Below, piece by piece: positions 1 to 9,538 of a stretch of DNA of 64,000 nucleotides; position 1 is the stretch's first letter, and the number at the start of each line of letters is the position of its first letter. A program made the translations under genes and the position numbers. This stretch comes from Parahaliea mediterranea (lineage in GTDB: Bacteria > Pseudomonadota > Gammaproteobacteria > Pseudomonadales > Halieaceae), in contig NZ_JAFKCZ010000016.1 in assembly GCF_017255185.1 (NCBI RefSeq), forward strand, positions 1-64,000, written 5' to 3'. The notes beneath the pieces were generated by a model. That model saw nothing but the letters and a program-made list of their open reading frames with translations, had not been told where the DNA came from and ran no database searches.

Positions 1-107
1 TCCAGCGGACTACCGAGGTTACGAAGCCCTAAAGCCATGCCCGGCAATCAGGCCATTCGAAGTTAGGAGCAACTCGCCACATTAAGAAGTAAGGAGGCAG
101 ACGCGCC

Positions 108-370
108 GCATGCTCCCCGGAGCGGAACAAAAGAGGCACCGCCTGCCGGGGCACGACGCAGCGGCCGCAGGCCGCTTCTACGCAGGCCGCTTCTACGCAG
201 GCCGCTTCTACGCAGGCCGCTTCTACGCAGGCCGCTTCTACGCAGGCCGCTTCTACGCAGGCCGCCTCTAAGTGAAGCGCACCAACAACATGGTTTGGAT
301 CCTATACTGCATGCTCCGCATGGCGAAACAGCATATCGTATCCCTTGCGGTGGGGCCCGACGTAGCGGCC
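108..370. repeat. Imperfect ~60-bp direct duplication flanking a minisatellite
   Basis: Bases 108-166 and 309-370 both begin GCATGCTCC and both end in CGACG(C/T)AGCGGCC, with a diverged middle. They therefore look like one sequence duplicated around the 15-bp array. The whole 1-565 interval has no gene I can support. A frame open to a stop at 83-85 could be the tail of an upstream gene, but it matches nothing I recognise. Confidence 0.6.
167..271. repeat. 15-bp tandem minisatellite, seven copies
   Basis: The unit GCAGGCCGCTTCTAC runs head to tail from 167. Six copies are perfect and a seventh (257-271) is diverged. The 15-bp period is a multiple of three, so all frames repeat every five residues. 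Plus-strand frames are open but have no start codon, and the minus frame would give a Gly-Leu-Arg-Arg-Ser repeat. I read this as non-coding. There are no spacers, so it is not a CRISPR array. Confidence 0.9.
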
Positions 371-527
371 AAAAGGTTGCCTCCCAGAAAGGATTCAACA
401 AAAGCGGAGCAGAAGCTGCCCCTTTGCCCCGGTATGAGGCCGCGATCGCCAGGCCGACGCCTCCAACGCCGCCAAATGACCAAATCCAGGCCCCCACCAA
501 CCTACCGCATTCCCCCACCTTATCAGG

Positions 528-533
528 TATAAT
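528..533 (+). promoter_or_regulatory. Probable -10 element for proA
   Basis: A perfect TATAAT lies 32 nt before the proA ATG. No convincing -35 hexamer is found 16-18 nt upstream, so only the -10 is supported. Confidence 0.5.
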
Positions 534-565
534 GCCCGCCCTTTAAATGCCCAAGACCGGATGAG

Positions 566-1822
566 ATGGACATAGAGCAGTACATGCAGAGCGTTGGCCG
601 CGCGGCCCGGGAGGCCTCGGCGAAAGTCGCTGCCTCGTCCACCGCCGCGCGCAACGCCGCCCTGCTGGCCGCCCGGGACGCCCTCGACGGAGCGCGGGAG
701 GCACTGGCCGAGGCCAATGCGCGGGACATGGCGCGCGGGCGCGACAACGACCTGGATGCGCCGCTGCTCGACCGGCTCGAACTCACTCCGGCGCGCATCG
801 ACGCCATGCTCGAGGGCCTGGCGCAGGTTGCTGCGCTGCCCGATCCGGTCGGCAGTATCAGCGACATGAACACCATGCCCAGCGGCATTTGCGTGGGCAA
901 AATGCGTGTGCCCCTGGGGGTGATCGGCATCATCTACGAGTCCCGGCCCAACGTCACCGTCGAGGCCGCCAGCCTGTGCCTCAAGTCCGGCAATGCCACC
1001 ATTCTCCGCGGCGGCTCCGAGGCGCTGTCTTCCAACTGCGCCATCGCCGCCTGCCTGGCCGAGGGCCTGCGCGGCGCCGGCCTGCCGGAGGCCGCGGTGC
1101 AGGTGCTCGAGACCGCCGACCGGGCGGCCGTGGGGCAGTTGATTGCCATGCCCGAGTTCGTCGACGTCATCGTACCCCGGGGCGGCAAGGGCCTGATCGA
1201 GCGTATCAGTCGCGACGCCCGGGTGCCGGTGATCAAGCACCTCGACGGCGTATGCCACGTGTATATCGATGAGGGCGCCGACCTCGACATGGCCCTCGAC
1301 ATCGCCGTCAACGCCAAGACCCATCGCTACGGTACCTGCAACACCATGGAGACCCTGCTGGTGTCCGCCGCCGAGGCCGCGGCGGTGCTGCCGCGGCTGG
1401 CGGTGGCCTACGCCGACGCCGGGGTGGAGCTGCGGGGTTGCGAGCGCACCCGGCGGGTGCTGTCGGGTGTCGCCGTCGCCAGTGAACAGGACTGGTACGA
1501 GGAGTACCTGGCGCCAGTGCTGGCGGTGAAGGTGGTGGACGGCCTGGAGCCGGCCATTGCCCACATCAACCGCTACGGTTCGCACCACACCGACAGCATT
1601 GTCACCCGCGATCACGGCCGCGCCATGCGCTTCCTGCGGGAAGTGGATTCCAGCTCGGTAATGATCAATGCCTCGACCCGCTTCGCCGACGGTTTCGAGT
1701 ACGGCCTGGGCGCCGAGATCGGCATTTCCACCGACAAGCTGCACGCCCGCGGCCCGGTGGGCCTGGAAGGCCTGACATCGCAGAAATACGTGGTGCTGGG
1801 CGAGGGGCAGGTCCGCTCTTGA
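566..1822 (+). CDS. proA: Gamma-glutamyl phosphate reductase
   Basis: Second step of proline synthesis: NADPH-dependent reduction of gamma-glutamyl phosphate to glutamate-5-semialdehyde in the cytoplasm. The 418-residue protein has the usual family length (E. coli about 417). It carries the aldehyde-dehydrogenase-like motif [11 protein letters not shown], whose catalytic Cys falls at residue 258. The motif [11 protein letters not shown] and the C-terminal [11 protein letters not shown]-like block (here [11 protein letters not shown]) are also present. The ATG at 566 gives the normal N-terminus. The stop overlaps the likely TTG start of nadD, so the two are probably translationally coupled. 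proB is not in the window. Confidence 0.97.
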   Translation: MDIEQYMQSVGRAAREASAKVAASSTAARNAALLAARDALDGAREALAEANARDMARGRDNDLDAPLLDRLELTPARIDAMLEGLAQVAALPDPVGSISDMNTMPSGICVGKMRVPLGVIGIIYESRPNVTVEAASLCLKSGNATILRGGSEALSSNCAIAACLAEGLRGAGLPEAAVQVLETADRAAVGQLIAMPEFVDVIVPRGGKGLIERISRDARVPVIKHLDGVCHVYIDEGADLDMALDIAVNAKTHRYGTCNTMETLLVSAAEAAAVLPRLAVAYADAGVELRGCERTRRVLSGVAVASEQDWYEEYLAPVLAVKVVDGLEPAIAHINRYGSHHTDSIVTRDHGRAMRFLREVDSSSVMINASTRFADGFEYGLGAEIGISTDKLHARGPVGLEGLTSQKYVVLGEGQVRS

Positions 1823-2514
1823 CCCCGGCTGTGGCGTCCGGCCCCGTCGGGGTGTTCGGCGGAACCTTCAACCCGGTCCACCTCGGCCACCTGCGTTCGG
1901 CGGTGGAGCTGGTGGAGCTGCTGGGGCTCGACTACCTGAACCTGATGCCCTGCGCGCGGCCGCCGCACCGGGAGGCGCCGGATTGCAGCGCGGAGGACCG
2001 CGCGCGCATGGTGGAGCTGGCGGTGCGCGACGAGCCGCGGCTGCGCTGCGACCGGCGCGAACTGCGGCGCGCCGGCGCCTCCTACAGCGTGGATTCCCTG
2101 GCCGAGCTGCGCGCGGAGCTGGGCCCCGGGCGCAGTCTCTGCCTGGTGGTGGGTTTCGACGCGGTGGCGGCGCTGGACAGTTGGCACCGCTGGCGGGCGT
2201 TGCTCGATCACGCCCACCTGGTGGTGATCGCCCGCCCCGGCTGGCAACTGCCAGCGGAGGGGGACGTGGCCCGCTGGCTGCGCGAACACCGCGCCCGGGA
2301 CGGCGCGGCGCTCGCCGCGAGTCCCGCCGGGCGGGTGCTGGTGGCGGAGCTGCGCCCGCTGGATATCTCCTCCACCGAGATCCGCGCGCTGCTGGCGGCC
2401 GGGCGCTCGGCGCGCTTCCTGCTGCCGGAGCCGGTCCTGGACTATATTGAGAGTCACCACCTTTATCGACGCGGGAGTCCCGCCCATGACAACACCGGAA
2501 ATACCACTGGATAA
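1819..2514 (+). CDS. nadD: Nicotinate-nucleotide adenylyltransferase
   Basis: Adenylates nicotinate mononucleotide to deamido-NAD in NAD biosynthesis. The N-terminal nucleotidyltransferase signature [11 protein letters not shown] is present, as is the C-terminal [10 protein letters not shown] motif typical of NadD. Length is 231 residues from the TTG at 1819, which overlaps the proA stop. A GTG at 1831, four codons later, gives a start closer to the E. coli N-terminus, so the exact start is open. The extra C-terminal residues after HHLY are unremarkable. rsfS begins 5 nt after the stop. Confidence 0.96.
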   Translation: MTPAVASGPVGVFGGTFNPVHLGHLRSAVELVELLGLDYLNLMPCARPPHREAPDCSAEDRARMVELAVRDEPRLRCDRRELRRAGASYSVDSLAELRAELGPGRSLCLVVGFDAVAALDSWHRWRALLDHAHLVVIARPGWQLPAEGDVARWLREHRARDGAALAASPAGRVLVAELRPLDISSTEIRALLAAGRSARFLLPEPVLDYIESHHLYRRGSPAHDNTGNTTG

Positions 2515-2519
2515 GCTGG

Positions 2520-2858
2520 ATGCAAGCTGAACAACTCAAACAGATCGTTAACGACGCACTGGACGACCTCAAGGCCGTGAACGCGGTCACCCTCGATGTC
2601 ACTGGCCTCACCGATGTCATGGACTACCTGGTCATCGCCAGCGGCACCTCCAACCGCCACGTGAAGTCCCTGGCCGACAACGTGTGCATGGAGGCCAAGA
2701 AGCAGGGGGTACGCCCGCTCGGCGTGGAGGGGGAGGACGCCGGTGAGTGGGTGCTGGTGGATTTCGGTGACGTGGTGGTGCATGTGATGCTGCCCGCCAC
2801 CCGGGATTTCTACGACCTCGAGCGCCTTTGGGTGAAACCGGAGGTCGAGCAACAGTAG
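2520..2858 (+). CDS. rsfS: Ribosome silencing factor RsfS
   Basis: Binds uL14 on the 50S subunit and blocks subunit joining when nutrients are short (Iojap/RsfS family). The 112-residue protein contains the family blocks [36 protein letters not shown] and the C-terminal FYDLERLW. It sits between nadD and rlmH, the conserved order in Pseudomonas and Escherichia relatives. Length is normal for gammaproteobacteria. Confidence 0.97.
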   Translation: MQAEQLKQIVNDALDDLKAVNAVTLDVTGLTDVMDYLVIASGTSNRHVKSLADNVCMEAKKQGVRPLGVEGEDAGEWVLVDFGDVVVHVMLPATRDFYDLERLWVKPEVEQQ

Positions 2859-2873
2859 CGTGAGCCCTTCCTG

Positions 2874-3344
2874 ATGCGCCTCACCGTCATCTGCGTGGGC
2901 GGCAAGATGCCTGGCTGGGTGAACGCCGGCGTCGATGAATACGGCCGGCGCCTGCCCCGCGAGTTCAAACTCGCCTGGCGCGAGATTCCGCTGGCCCGCC
3001 GGGGCAAGGACAGCAAGCCCGAGGCCCTGCGCCGGGCCGAGGGGGAGCAGATCCTCAAGGCCATCCCCGTGGGCGACCGGGTGATTGCCCTGGATGTGGC
3101 GGGACGACCCTGGACCACCCCGGAACTGGCGCGGCAACTCGACGACTGGCAGATGTCCGGCGACAACTTCAGCTTGCTGATCGGCGGGCCGGACGGCCTG
3201 TCCGGCGACTGCCTGGCGCGGGCCGAGCGGCGCTGGTCCCTGAGCCCCCTGACCCTGCCGCACCCGCTGGTGCGCATTGTTTTGGCGGAACAGCTCTATC
3301 GGGCTTGGACAATCACCGTCAACCACCCTTATCATCGCGACTAG
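2874..3344 (+). CDS. rlmH: 23S rRNA pseudouridine-1915 N3-methyltransferase
   Basis: SPOUT-class SAM methyltransferase acting on 23S rRNA helix 69 of assembled ribosomes. It has 156 residues (E. coli 155). Visible motifs are the knot-forming LLIGGPDGLSG, then LSPLTLPHPLVRI, and the diagnostic C-terminus NHPYHRD. The ATG at 2874 lies 15 nt after the rsfS stop. The following 81 nt to mrdA hold no clear terminator. Confidence 0.97.
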   Translation: MRLTVICVGGKMPGWVNAGVDEYGRRLPREFKLAWREIPLARRGKDSKPEALRRAEGEQILKAIPVGDRVIALDVAGRPWTTPELARQLDDWQMSGDNFSLLIGGPDGLSGDCLARAERRWSLSPLTLPHPLVRIVLAEQLYRAWTITVNHPYHRD

Positions 3345-3425
3345 ATAGTCGCCGTCAACAACCCGCGCCCGCCGCGCTGTTTCGCGGCAACCCTGGTTCG
3401 CAGACTTCCCGGAAAACACCGCTGA

Positions 3426-5297
3426 ATGCCGCAACACATCGCCCTCAAGGATCCGCATCGGGAAGCCCGGATCTACAGTGCGCGCACGGTTACCGCGATT
3501 TTTATCGTGCTCGGCCTGATGGCGGTGATCCTGGCGCGCTACTACGCGCTGCAGATTACCGAGTACGAAACCTACCGCACCCAGTCCGAGCGCAACCGGG
3601 TGCAGTTGCAGCCGCTGCCGCCCAAGCGCGGCCTGATCTACGACCGCAACGGTGTGTTGCTGGCCGACAACCGCCCCAGTCACCTGCTGTCGGTGGTGGT
3701 GGAGCGGAGCCCGGATCTCGAGCACACCCTCGATGAGCTGCGCAAACTGGTCCCCATCTCTGAGTCGGACCTGGAAAATTTCTACGACAAAAAGGCGCGG
3801 CGTCGCCCCTACGAGCCGGTGCCCCTGCGTTTCCGTCTCACCGAGGCCGAGCGCGCGATCCTGGCGGTGAATCGCCATCGCCTGCCGGGGGTGACGGTCG
3901 ACGCCCAGTTGTTGCGGCACTATCCCCACGGCGCCCTGTTTTCCCACGCCGTCGGCTACGTCGGGCGCATCAACGAGCGCGAGGCCTTCGAACTGGACGC
4001 CTCGGACTACCGCGGCACCTTCCACGTCGGCAAGGTGGGGGTGGAGAAGTTCTACGAGGACACCCTGCACGGCGATGTGGGCTACCAGAACGTGGAAACC
4101 AATGCCCACGGCCGGGTACTGCGGGTGCTGGAGCGCTACGACCCGACACCGGGGGCCGACCTGACCCTGCACCTGGATATCGCCCTGCAGCGCACCGCCC
4201 ACGAGGCCCTGGGCGAGCAGCGCGGCGCGGTGGTGGCCATGGACCCGAAGAGCGGCGGGGTGCTGGCGCTGGTCTCCACGCCCGGCTTCGATACCAACCT
4301 GTTCGTCAACGGCATCAGTTCGGCGGATTACGGGGCGCTGCGCGACTCCCCCGACGTGCCGCTGTTCAACCGCGCGGTGCAGGGGCAGTACCCCCCGGGG
4401 TCGACCATCAAGCCGCTGATGGCCCTGGCGGGCCTGGAATCCGGCCTGGTGACTCCCGAGTACACGGTGCCCGATCCCGGCTGGTACCGCCTGCCGGGGG
4501 ACTCCCGCCGCTACCGCGACTGGATCCTCAAGATTCGCGGCACCGGTCACGCCCCGCGGGTGGATTTGGAAATGGCGGTGGAGGAGTCCTGTGACGTGTA
4601 CTTCTACGACCTGGCGCGGCGTCTCACCATCGACGGCATGTACGAATACCTGCACCCCTTCGGCCTGGGCGAGCGCACCGGCATCGACACCACCAACGAG
4701 CGGCGGGGGGTGCTGCCCTCCACCCGCTGGAAGCGAGACAATATGAACCAGGCCTGGTACCCGGGCGAAACCCTCAGCGCGGGCATCGGCCAGGGCTACA
4801 TGCTGGCCACGCCGGTGCAATTGGCGGTGGCGGTGACGGCCCTGGCCTCCGAGGGTCGGCACTTTTCACCGCGGCTGGTGAAGTCCGTCGACGGAGAGGC
4901 GGTGCCGGCACCGGAGCTGGCGCCGGTCGCGGCCACCGCGGATCACTGGCAGGTGGTGCAGGCGGCGATGCGCGAGGTGGTGCACGGCAAGCGTGGTTCG
5001 GCGCGCAGGATCGCCAAGGGCATCGAGTACGAGATGGCGGGCAAGACCGGCACCGCGCAGGTGATCGGTATCGCCCAGGGGGAAATCTATCGCGAGGAGG
5101 AAGTGGCTGAGCGGCATCGCAACCACGGCCTGTTCATTGCCTTCGCCCCCTACGAGGATCCCACCATCGCGGTGGCGGTGATCGTGGAAAACGGCGGTGG
5201 CAGCAGCGCGGCCTATCCCATCGCGCGTCGGGTTATCGACACCTGGCTGCTGGGCGAGGAGATCGCGGCAGTGGCGGCGACGGGGGAGGCCGGCTGA
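3426..5297 (+). CDS. mrdA: Penicillin-binding protein 2, elongasome transpeptidase
   Basis: Class B PBP that crosslinks peptidoglycan with RodA during cell elongation in the inner membrane and periplasm. The 623-residue protein has one transmembrane helix at about residues 18-40. A PBP dimerisation domain follows with PPKRGLIYDRNG. The transpeptidase domain carries the active-site SxxK motif STIK (Ser326), the SxN-type motif SCD, and KTG at about residue 540. These spacings match E. coli PBP2 (Ser330, Lys544). The stop overlaps the rodA ATG in TGATG. Confidence 0.97.
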   Translation: MPQHIALKDPHREARIYSARTVTAIFIVLGLMAVILARYYALQITEYETYRTQSERNRVQLQPLPPKRGLIYDRNGVLLADNRPSHLLSVVVERSPDLEHTLDELRKLVPISESDLENFYDKKARRRPYEPVPLRFRLTEAERAILAVNRHRLPGVTVDAQLLRHYPHGALFSHAVGYVGRINEREAFELDASDYRGTFHVGKVGVEKFYEDTLHGDVGYQNVETNAHGRVLRVLERYDPTPGADLTLHLDIALQRTAHEALGEQRGAVVAMDPKSGGVLALVSTPGFDTNLFVNGISSADYGALRDSPDVPLFNRAVQGQYPPGSTIKPLMALAGLESGLVTPEYTVPDPGWYRLPGDSRRYRDWILKIRGTGHAPRVDLEMAVEESCDVYFYDLARRLTIDGMYEYLHPFGLGERTGIDTTNERRGVLPSTRWKRDNMNQAWYPGETLSAGIGQGYMLATPVQLAVAVTALASEGRHFSPRLVKSVDGEAVPAPELAPVAATADHWQVVQAAMREVVHGKRGSARRIAKGIEYEMAGKTGTAQVIGIAQGEIYREEEVAERHRNHGLFIAFAPYEDPTIAVAVIVENGGGSSAAYPIARRVIDTWLLGEEIAAVAATGEAG

Positions 5298-6436
5298 TGG
5301 GGGATTATGTACGCCAGTTGCCGGGGCACTCCGCCGACCTGGCGCGGCCCACCGGCACCGCCCAGCGCCTGCACCTGGACCTGCCGCTGCTGGGCTTGTT
5401 GCTGACACTGACTACCTTCGGCCTGGTGGTGTTGTACAGCGCCTCCGGCCAGGACATGGGGGCGGTGATTCGCCAGGGGCGCTTTTTCCTGGTGGGGTTC
5501 ATGGTGATGATCGTGGCCGCGCAGATCAGCCTGCAGCGCTTCCAGCGCTGGGGCCCCTGGTTCTACCTCGGCGGCATCGGCCTGCTGGTGGCGGTGGATG
5601 TCGCCGGCGTGGGGGCCAAGGGCGCGCAGCGCTGGCTGTCGCTGGGGGGCTTCCGTTTCCAGCCCTCGGAGCTGATGAAGCTGGTGGTGCCGATGACCGT
5701 GGCCTGGTACCTGGCGGACCGCACCCTGCCGCCGCGTTTCAAGTACATCATGGCCTGCCTGGCCATTATCGCCCTGCCCGCGGCGCTGATCCTGATTCAG
5801 CCCGACCTCGGCACCGCGCTGCTGATTGCCGCCAGCGGACTGTTCGTGGTGTTCATGGCGGGCCTGGGCTGGCGCTACATCGTCAGCGCCGTGGTGCTGG
5901 CCTGCGCCTCCGCCTGGCCGGTGTGGATGTACGGCCTCAAGGACTACCAGAAACAGCGCATTCTCACCCTGCTCAGTCCCGAGAGCGACAAGCTGGGGGC
6001 CGGTTGGAACATTATCCAGTCCAAGACCGCCATCGGTTCCGGTGGCTGGGACGGCAAGGGCTGGATGAAGGGGACCCAGTCGCAGCTGGATTTCCTGCCC
6101 GAGAGCCACACCGACTTCATTATAGCGGTACTGGCCGAGGAGTGGGGCCTGCGCGGCGTGATCATGCTGGCGGGCCTGTACCTGCTGTTGCTGCTGCGCG
6201 GCTTCTGGATCGGCCTGCACGCCCGCAGCACCTATGGGCGGCTGATGGCGGGCAGCCTGACGCTGACGTTTTTCGTATACATCTTTGTTAACATGGGCAT
6301 GGTCGCTGGCTTGCTGCCGGTGGTGGGTGTACCGCTGCCCCTGGTGAGCGCGGGCGGGACCTCTGTGGTCAGCCTGCTGGCCGGCTTCGGCCTGCTGATG
6401 GCGGTGAGCACCGAGCAGCGCATGGTGGCCCGTTGA
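5297..6436 (+). CDS. rodA: Peptidoglycan glycosyltransferase RodA
   Basis: SEDS-family polytopic membrane polymerase that extends glycan strands with PBP2. It has 379 residues with about ten hydrophobic segments after a ~25-residue cytoplasmic N-terminus. Family motifs seen are FQPSELMKL, QPDLGTALLI, and ESHTDFIIAVLAEEWG, followed by GVPLPLVSAGGTS near the C-terminus. Translation is coupled to mrdA through TGATG. Also called mrdB. Confidence 0.97.
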   Translation: MGDYVRQLPGHSADLARPTGTAQRLHLDLPLLGLLLTLTTFGLVVLYSASGQDMGAVIRQGRFFLVGFMVMIVAAQISLQRFQRWGPWFYLGGIGLLVAVDVAGVGAKGAQRWLSLGGFRFQPSELMKLVVPMTVAWYLADRTLPPRFKYIMACLAIIALPAALILIQPDLGTALLIAASGLFVVFMAGLGWRYIVSAVVLACASAWPVWMYGLKDYQKQRILTLLSPESDKLGAGWNIIQSKTAIGSGGWDGKGWMKGTQSQLDFLPESHTDFIIAVLAEEWGLRGVIMLAGLYLLLLLRGFWIGLHARSTYGRLMAGSLTLTFFVYIFVNMGMVAGLLPVVGVPLPLVSAGGTSVVSLLAGFGLLMAVSTEQRMVAR

Positions 6437-6459
6437 CCCGATTTTCCGGAGGAGCTTCA

Positions 6460-7443
6460 ATGGCACGACACCTGTTCCTGGCGATGGCGGCAATGGTTTG
6501 CTGGCCCATCATGGCCTGCGCCGCCGACAACTACGGCGACAATCCCTCTGCACGGGCTCTCATCGAGGAGCTGGTGACCGAGCAGGGCTTCGACCGGGGC
6601 AACCTGGAGGCGGTGTTCGCCAACGCCGAGCGCCAGGAGAGCATCCTCGAGGCGATCGCCCGGCCGGCGGAGAAGACCAAGCCCTGGCACGAGTACCGCC
6701 AAATATTCCTCACCGAGAAACGCGAGCGCGAGGGGCGGGAGTTTTTCGCCGCGCACCGCGAAACCCTCGCCCGCGCCGAGGCCGAAACCGGGGTGCCGGC
6801 GGAAATCATCGTGGCCATTATCGGCGTGGAGACTTTCTACGGCCGTATCACCGGCAGCTACCGGGTGATCGACGCCCTGTCCACCCTGGCTTTCGATTAT
6901 CCGCGCCGCTCGGCCTTTTTCACCAAGGAGCTGAAAAATTACCTGCTGCTCACCCGCGACCAGGGCCTGGACCCGCTGGCCATGAAGGGCTCCTATGCCG
7001 GGGCCATGGGGTACGGCCAGTTCATGCCCAGCAGCTACCGCAGCTACGCGGTGGATTTCGATGGCGACGGTTTCACCGATATCTGGAACAACCCCGAGGA
7101 CGCCATTGGCAGCGTGGCCAATTACTTCAAGCGCCACGGCTGGCGGCCCGGTGAGCAGGTGGTGACCGCCGCCACCCTGGGCGGCGAGGTGCCCGACGAC
7201 TGGTTCAACAGCGGGCTCAAGCCCGCGCGCGCCGCCGGCGAATATCTGGAGGCGGGCCTGCAACCGGCGATGGCGCTGGACCCGGCGGTGGCGGTGACCG
7301 CGATGAAGTTCGACGGTGACGAGGGCTTCGAATACTGGTTGGGACTGCACAATTTCTACGTCATCACCCGTTACAACCACAGCGCCATGTACGCCATGAG
7401 CGTGTACCAGCTCAGCCAGCGCCTGGCGGGAGGGCGAGGGTGA
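6460..7443 (+). CDS. mltB: Membrane-bound lytic murein transglycosylase B
   Basis: Cleaves the MurNAc-GlcNAc bond to give 1,6-anhydro products. The frame opens upstream at a TTG (6433), but ATG 6460 has a clean GGAGGAG at 6448-6454 and begins directly with a signal peptide ending near MACAADN. The predicted catalytic Glu is in IGVETFYGRITGSY (Glu124). GAMGYGQFMPSSYR and a calcium-loop-like VDFDGDGFTDIWN are typical of the MltB fold. No lipobox is obvious, so it may be a soluble periplasmic form. About 327 residues. Confidence 0.93.
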   Translation: MARHLFLAMAAMVCWPIMACAADNYGDNPSARALIEELVTEQGFDRGNLEAVFANAERQESILEAIARPAEKTKPWHEYRQIFLTEKREREGREFFAAHRETLARAEAETGVPAEIIVAIIGVETFYGRITGSYRVIDALSTLAFDYPRRSAFFTKELKNYLLLTRDQGLDPLAMKGSYAGAMGYGQFMPSSYRSYAVDFDGDGFTDIWNNPEDAIGSVANYFKRHGWRPGEQVVTAATLGGEVPDDWFNSGLKPARAAGEYLEAGLQPAMALDPAVAVTAMKFDGDEGFEYWLGLHNFYVITRYNHSAMYAMSVYQLSQRLAGGRG

Positions 7444-8246
7444 TGGCGCCGCGCCTCGCGGGGGCGCTGTTGATCGCCGCGCTGGTGGGCGCGGGCTGTA
7501 CCACGACCCGCGACCCGGGTCCGGGTCCGGCGCCGCCCGATGTGGTCGATGGCGCGCCAAGGGGAAGCATCGCCCCCGGGGACGTGGTCGACGCGGTCCC
7601 GCGTCCCGACCCCATCCTCGCCCAGGGCAACAAGAGCCCCTACACCGTCAACGGTGTGACCTACGAGGTGCTGGCCGATCACAGCGGCTATCGCGAGCGC
7701 GGTATCGCCTCCTGGTACGGCACCAAGTTCGACGGCAGGAAAACCTCGAACGGTGAAATCTTCGACCTCTATGCCGCCACCGCCGCCCACAAGACACTGC
7801 CCATTCCCTGCTACGCCCGGGTTACCAACCTCGACAACGGGCGCAGCGTGATTGTGCGGGTCAACGATCGCGGTCCGTTTCATTCGGACCGATTGATTGA
7901 CCTTTCTTACGGCGCCGCGGTCAAACTCGGCTACATGGCACAGGGCACCGCCCCGGTGGAGGTCGAGGTGCTCGAGGTGGTCGGCGTGGACGATCGCCGC
8001 GATACCCCGCTGGGCAGCTATCGCTACCTGCAGCTGGGGGCCTTCGGTTCGGAGGATTCGGCCCGGCGCCTGCGTCGGGAACTGGCCGGGCGCATTGACG
8101 CGCCGGTGTTCGTGGCGCCGGTGAACGACGGCGGCAAGCAGTTGTACCGGGTGCGCGTGGGTCCGCTGGACAACAACGAGGCCCTGCTGGCCCTGCAGCG
8201 GGAATTGCAGGCCGGCGGTTACGGCGCCGGCCAGCTGCTGCCCTGA
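7443..8246 (+). CDS. rlpA: Septal ring lytic transglycosylase RlpA, lipoprotein
   Basis: Outer-membrane lipoprotein that cleaves denuded (stem-less) glycan at the septum. About 267 residues. The N-terminal signal ends in a lipobox of the type VGAGC near residue 19. The double-psi beta-barrel includes RGIASWYGTKFDGRKTSNGE and VRVNDRGPF. The C-terminal ~75 residues form a SPOR domain (YRYLQLGAFGSEDSARRL), which binds denuded glycan. The ATG overlaps the mltB stop in TGATG. A GTG one codon earlier is an alternative. Confidence 0.94.
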   Translation: MAPRLAGALLIAALVGAGCTTTRDPGPGPAPPDVVDGAPRGSIAPGDVVDAVPRPDPILAQGNKSPYTVNGVTYEVLADHSGYRERGIASWYGTKFDGRKTSNGEIFDLYAATAAHKTLPIPCYARVTNLDNGRSVIVRVNDRGPFHSDRLIDLSYGAAVKLGYMAQGTAPVEVEVLEVVGVDDRRDTPLGSYRYLQLGAFGSEDSARRLRRELAGRIDAPVFVAPVNDGGKQLYRVRVGPLDNNEALLALQRELQAGGYGAGQLLP

Positions 8247-8340
8247 GGTCGCCGTCCGCGGCGAGGTCTGTGACGCGGGCTGTTTTTTTACGGCCCGCCA
8301 ATACTTTACGATTCAAGCAAGCGACAAGGTTTTGAGCTCT

Positions 8341-9504
8341 ATGAAGCGCTTTACACTCTTTATTTTTCTGCTCTGTTCCACCCTCGGCGCCGGGGCGGCC
8401 ACCGTTGTGCCGTCGCCGCCGCAGGTGGCGGCGGAGTCCTACATCCTCATGGATGCCGATAGCGGTGCGGTACTGGTGGAGCACAATGCCGATGTGCCGC
8501 TGCCGCCCGCCAGCCTGACCAAGATGATGACCGCCTACGTGCTGGCCGGCGAGATCGAGGCCGGCCGCGTCAAGCGCGACGACAAGGTGGTGGTCAGCGA
8601 AAACGCCTGGTCCCAGAACCCCGTGTTCGCGGGTTCGTCGCTGATGTGGATCGAGCCGGGCAAGGACGTCACCATCGAGGACCTCGAGCGCGGCATCATC
8701 GTGTCCTCCGGCAACGACGCCACGGTCGCTGTGGCCGAGCACATCGCGGGTAGCGAGGCCGCCTTTGCCGAGCTGATGAACAGCAACGCGGAAGCCCTGG
8801 GCATGAGGAACTCGTATTTCGTGAACTCCCACGGCCTGCAGGACGCCGATCACGTCACCACCGCCCGCGACCTGGCCATTCTCGCGCGGGCGATGATCGA
8901 GGATTATCCCACTCACTACGCCCTCTACAAGGAGCGGGACTTCACCTACAACGGCATCAAGCAGTACAACCGCAACACGCTGATGGCGGAAGACCCCAGT
9001 GTGGACGGGCTCAAGACCGGCCACACCGATGCCGCCGGCTACTGCCTGGTGGCCTCGGCCAAGCGCCGCGACATGCGGCTAATTTCGGTGGTGATGGGGA
9101 CCGCGAGCCCGAATTCGCGCAAGAACGAGTCGCGCAGCCTGCTCAATTACGGTTTCCGCTTCTATGAAACCGTGAACCTGTTCGACGCCGGGCAGGAACT
9201 GGAGAAACCCCGCATCTGGAAAGGCGCCGAGGACTACGTGGCCGTGGGTCTGCTGGACGGGGCGGTGGCCACCCTGCCGCGGGGCAAGCGCGACCAGCTC
9301 AGCACCGAGCTGGAGTTGCGCCAGCCGCTGGAGGCGCCGCTCTCCCGCGGCGACGAGGTCGGCACCGTGCGCCTGACCCTGGATGGCGAGCCGGTGTTCC
9401 AGTCCCCGGTGGTGGCGCTGCAGTCGGTGGAGTCCGGCGGCTTCTTCGCCCGGCTCTGGGACATGGTGCTGATGTGGATCAGCTCCCTGTTCAGCGCCGG
9501 GTAA
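8341..9504 (+). CDS. dacA: D-alanyl-D-alanine carboxypeptidase (PBP5/6 family)
   Basis: Trims the terminal D-Ala from pentapeptide stems, limiting crosslinking. The frame extends to a TTG at 8332, but ATG 8341 begins a good signal peptide (KRFTLFIFLLCSTLGAGA). Catalytic motifs are SLTK (Ser58, Lys61), SSGND and LKTGHTDAAG. The C-terminus ends in an amphipathic helix (FFARLWDMVLMWISSLF) typical of membrane-anchored PBP5. About 387 residues. Gene order rlpA-dacA-ybeD-lipB is conserved in gammaproteobacteria. Confidence 0.96.
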   Translation: MKRFTLFIFLLCSTLGAGAATVVPSPPQVAAESYILMDADSGAVLVEHNADVPLPPASLTKMMTAYVLAGEIEAGRVKRDDKVVVSENAWSQNPVFAGSSLMWIEPGKDVTIEDLERGIIVSSGNDATVAVAEHIAGSEAAFAELMNSNAEALGMRNSYFVNSHGLQDADHVTTARDLAILARAMIEDYPTHYALYKERDFTYNGIKQYNRNTLMAEDPSVDGLKTGHTDAAGYCLVASAKRRDMRLISVVMGTASPNSRKNESRSLLNYGFRFYETVNLFDAGQELEKPRIWKGAEDYVAVGLLDGAVATLPRGKRDQLSTELELRQPLEAPLSRGDEVGTVRLTLDGEPVFQSPVVALQSVESGGFFARLWDMVLMWISSLFSAG

Positions 9505-9525
9505 ATGCCGGCCGCGACGCGGGCG

Positions 9526-9534
9526 AAAGGAGGT
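9526..9534 (+). promoter_or_regulatory. Near-perfect Shine-Dalgarno of ybeD
   Basis: AAAGGAGGT lies 4 nt before the ybeD ATG and is complementary to the 16S anti-SD over nine bases. This is much stronger than other sites in the window. It fixes the ybeD start at 9539. Confidence 0.8.
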
Positions 9535-9538
9535 CACT

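Noticed and set aside
2-85. Tail of an upstream coding region ending at a TAA
   Set aside because: Only 27 codons are visible and they match no family I know. Codon pattern alone is insufficient.
167-271. CRISPR array
   Set aside because: Units are 15 bp and contiguous, with no spacers and no cas genes.
2463-4862. Very long minus-strand frame opposite rsfS-rlmH-mrdA
   Set aside because: High GC leaves many antisense frames open. The plus strand here encodes three unmistakable conserved proteins, and the antisense product has low-complexity, family-less sequence.
8275-8298. Intrinsic terminator after rlpA
   Set aside because: GCGGGC/GCCCGC form a stem but the T-run is inside the loop rather than after the stem, so it does not fit a terminator.
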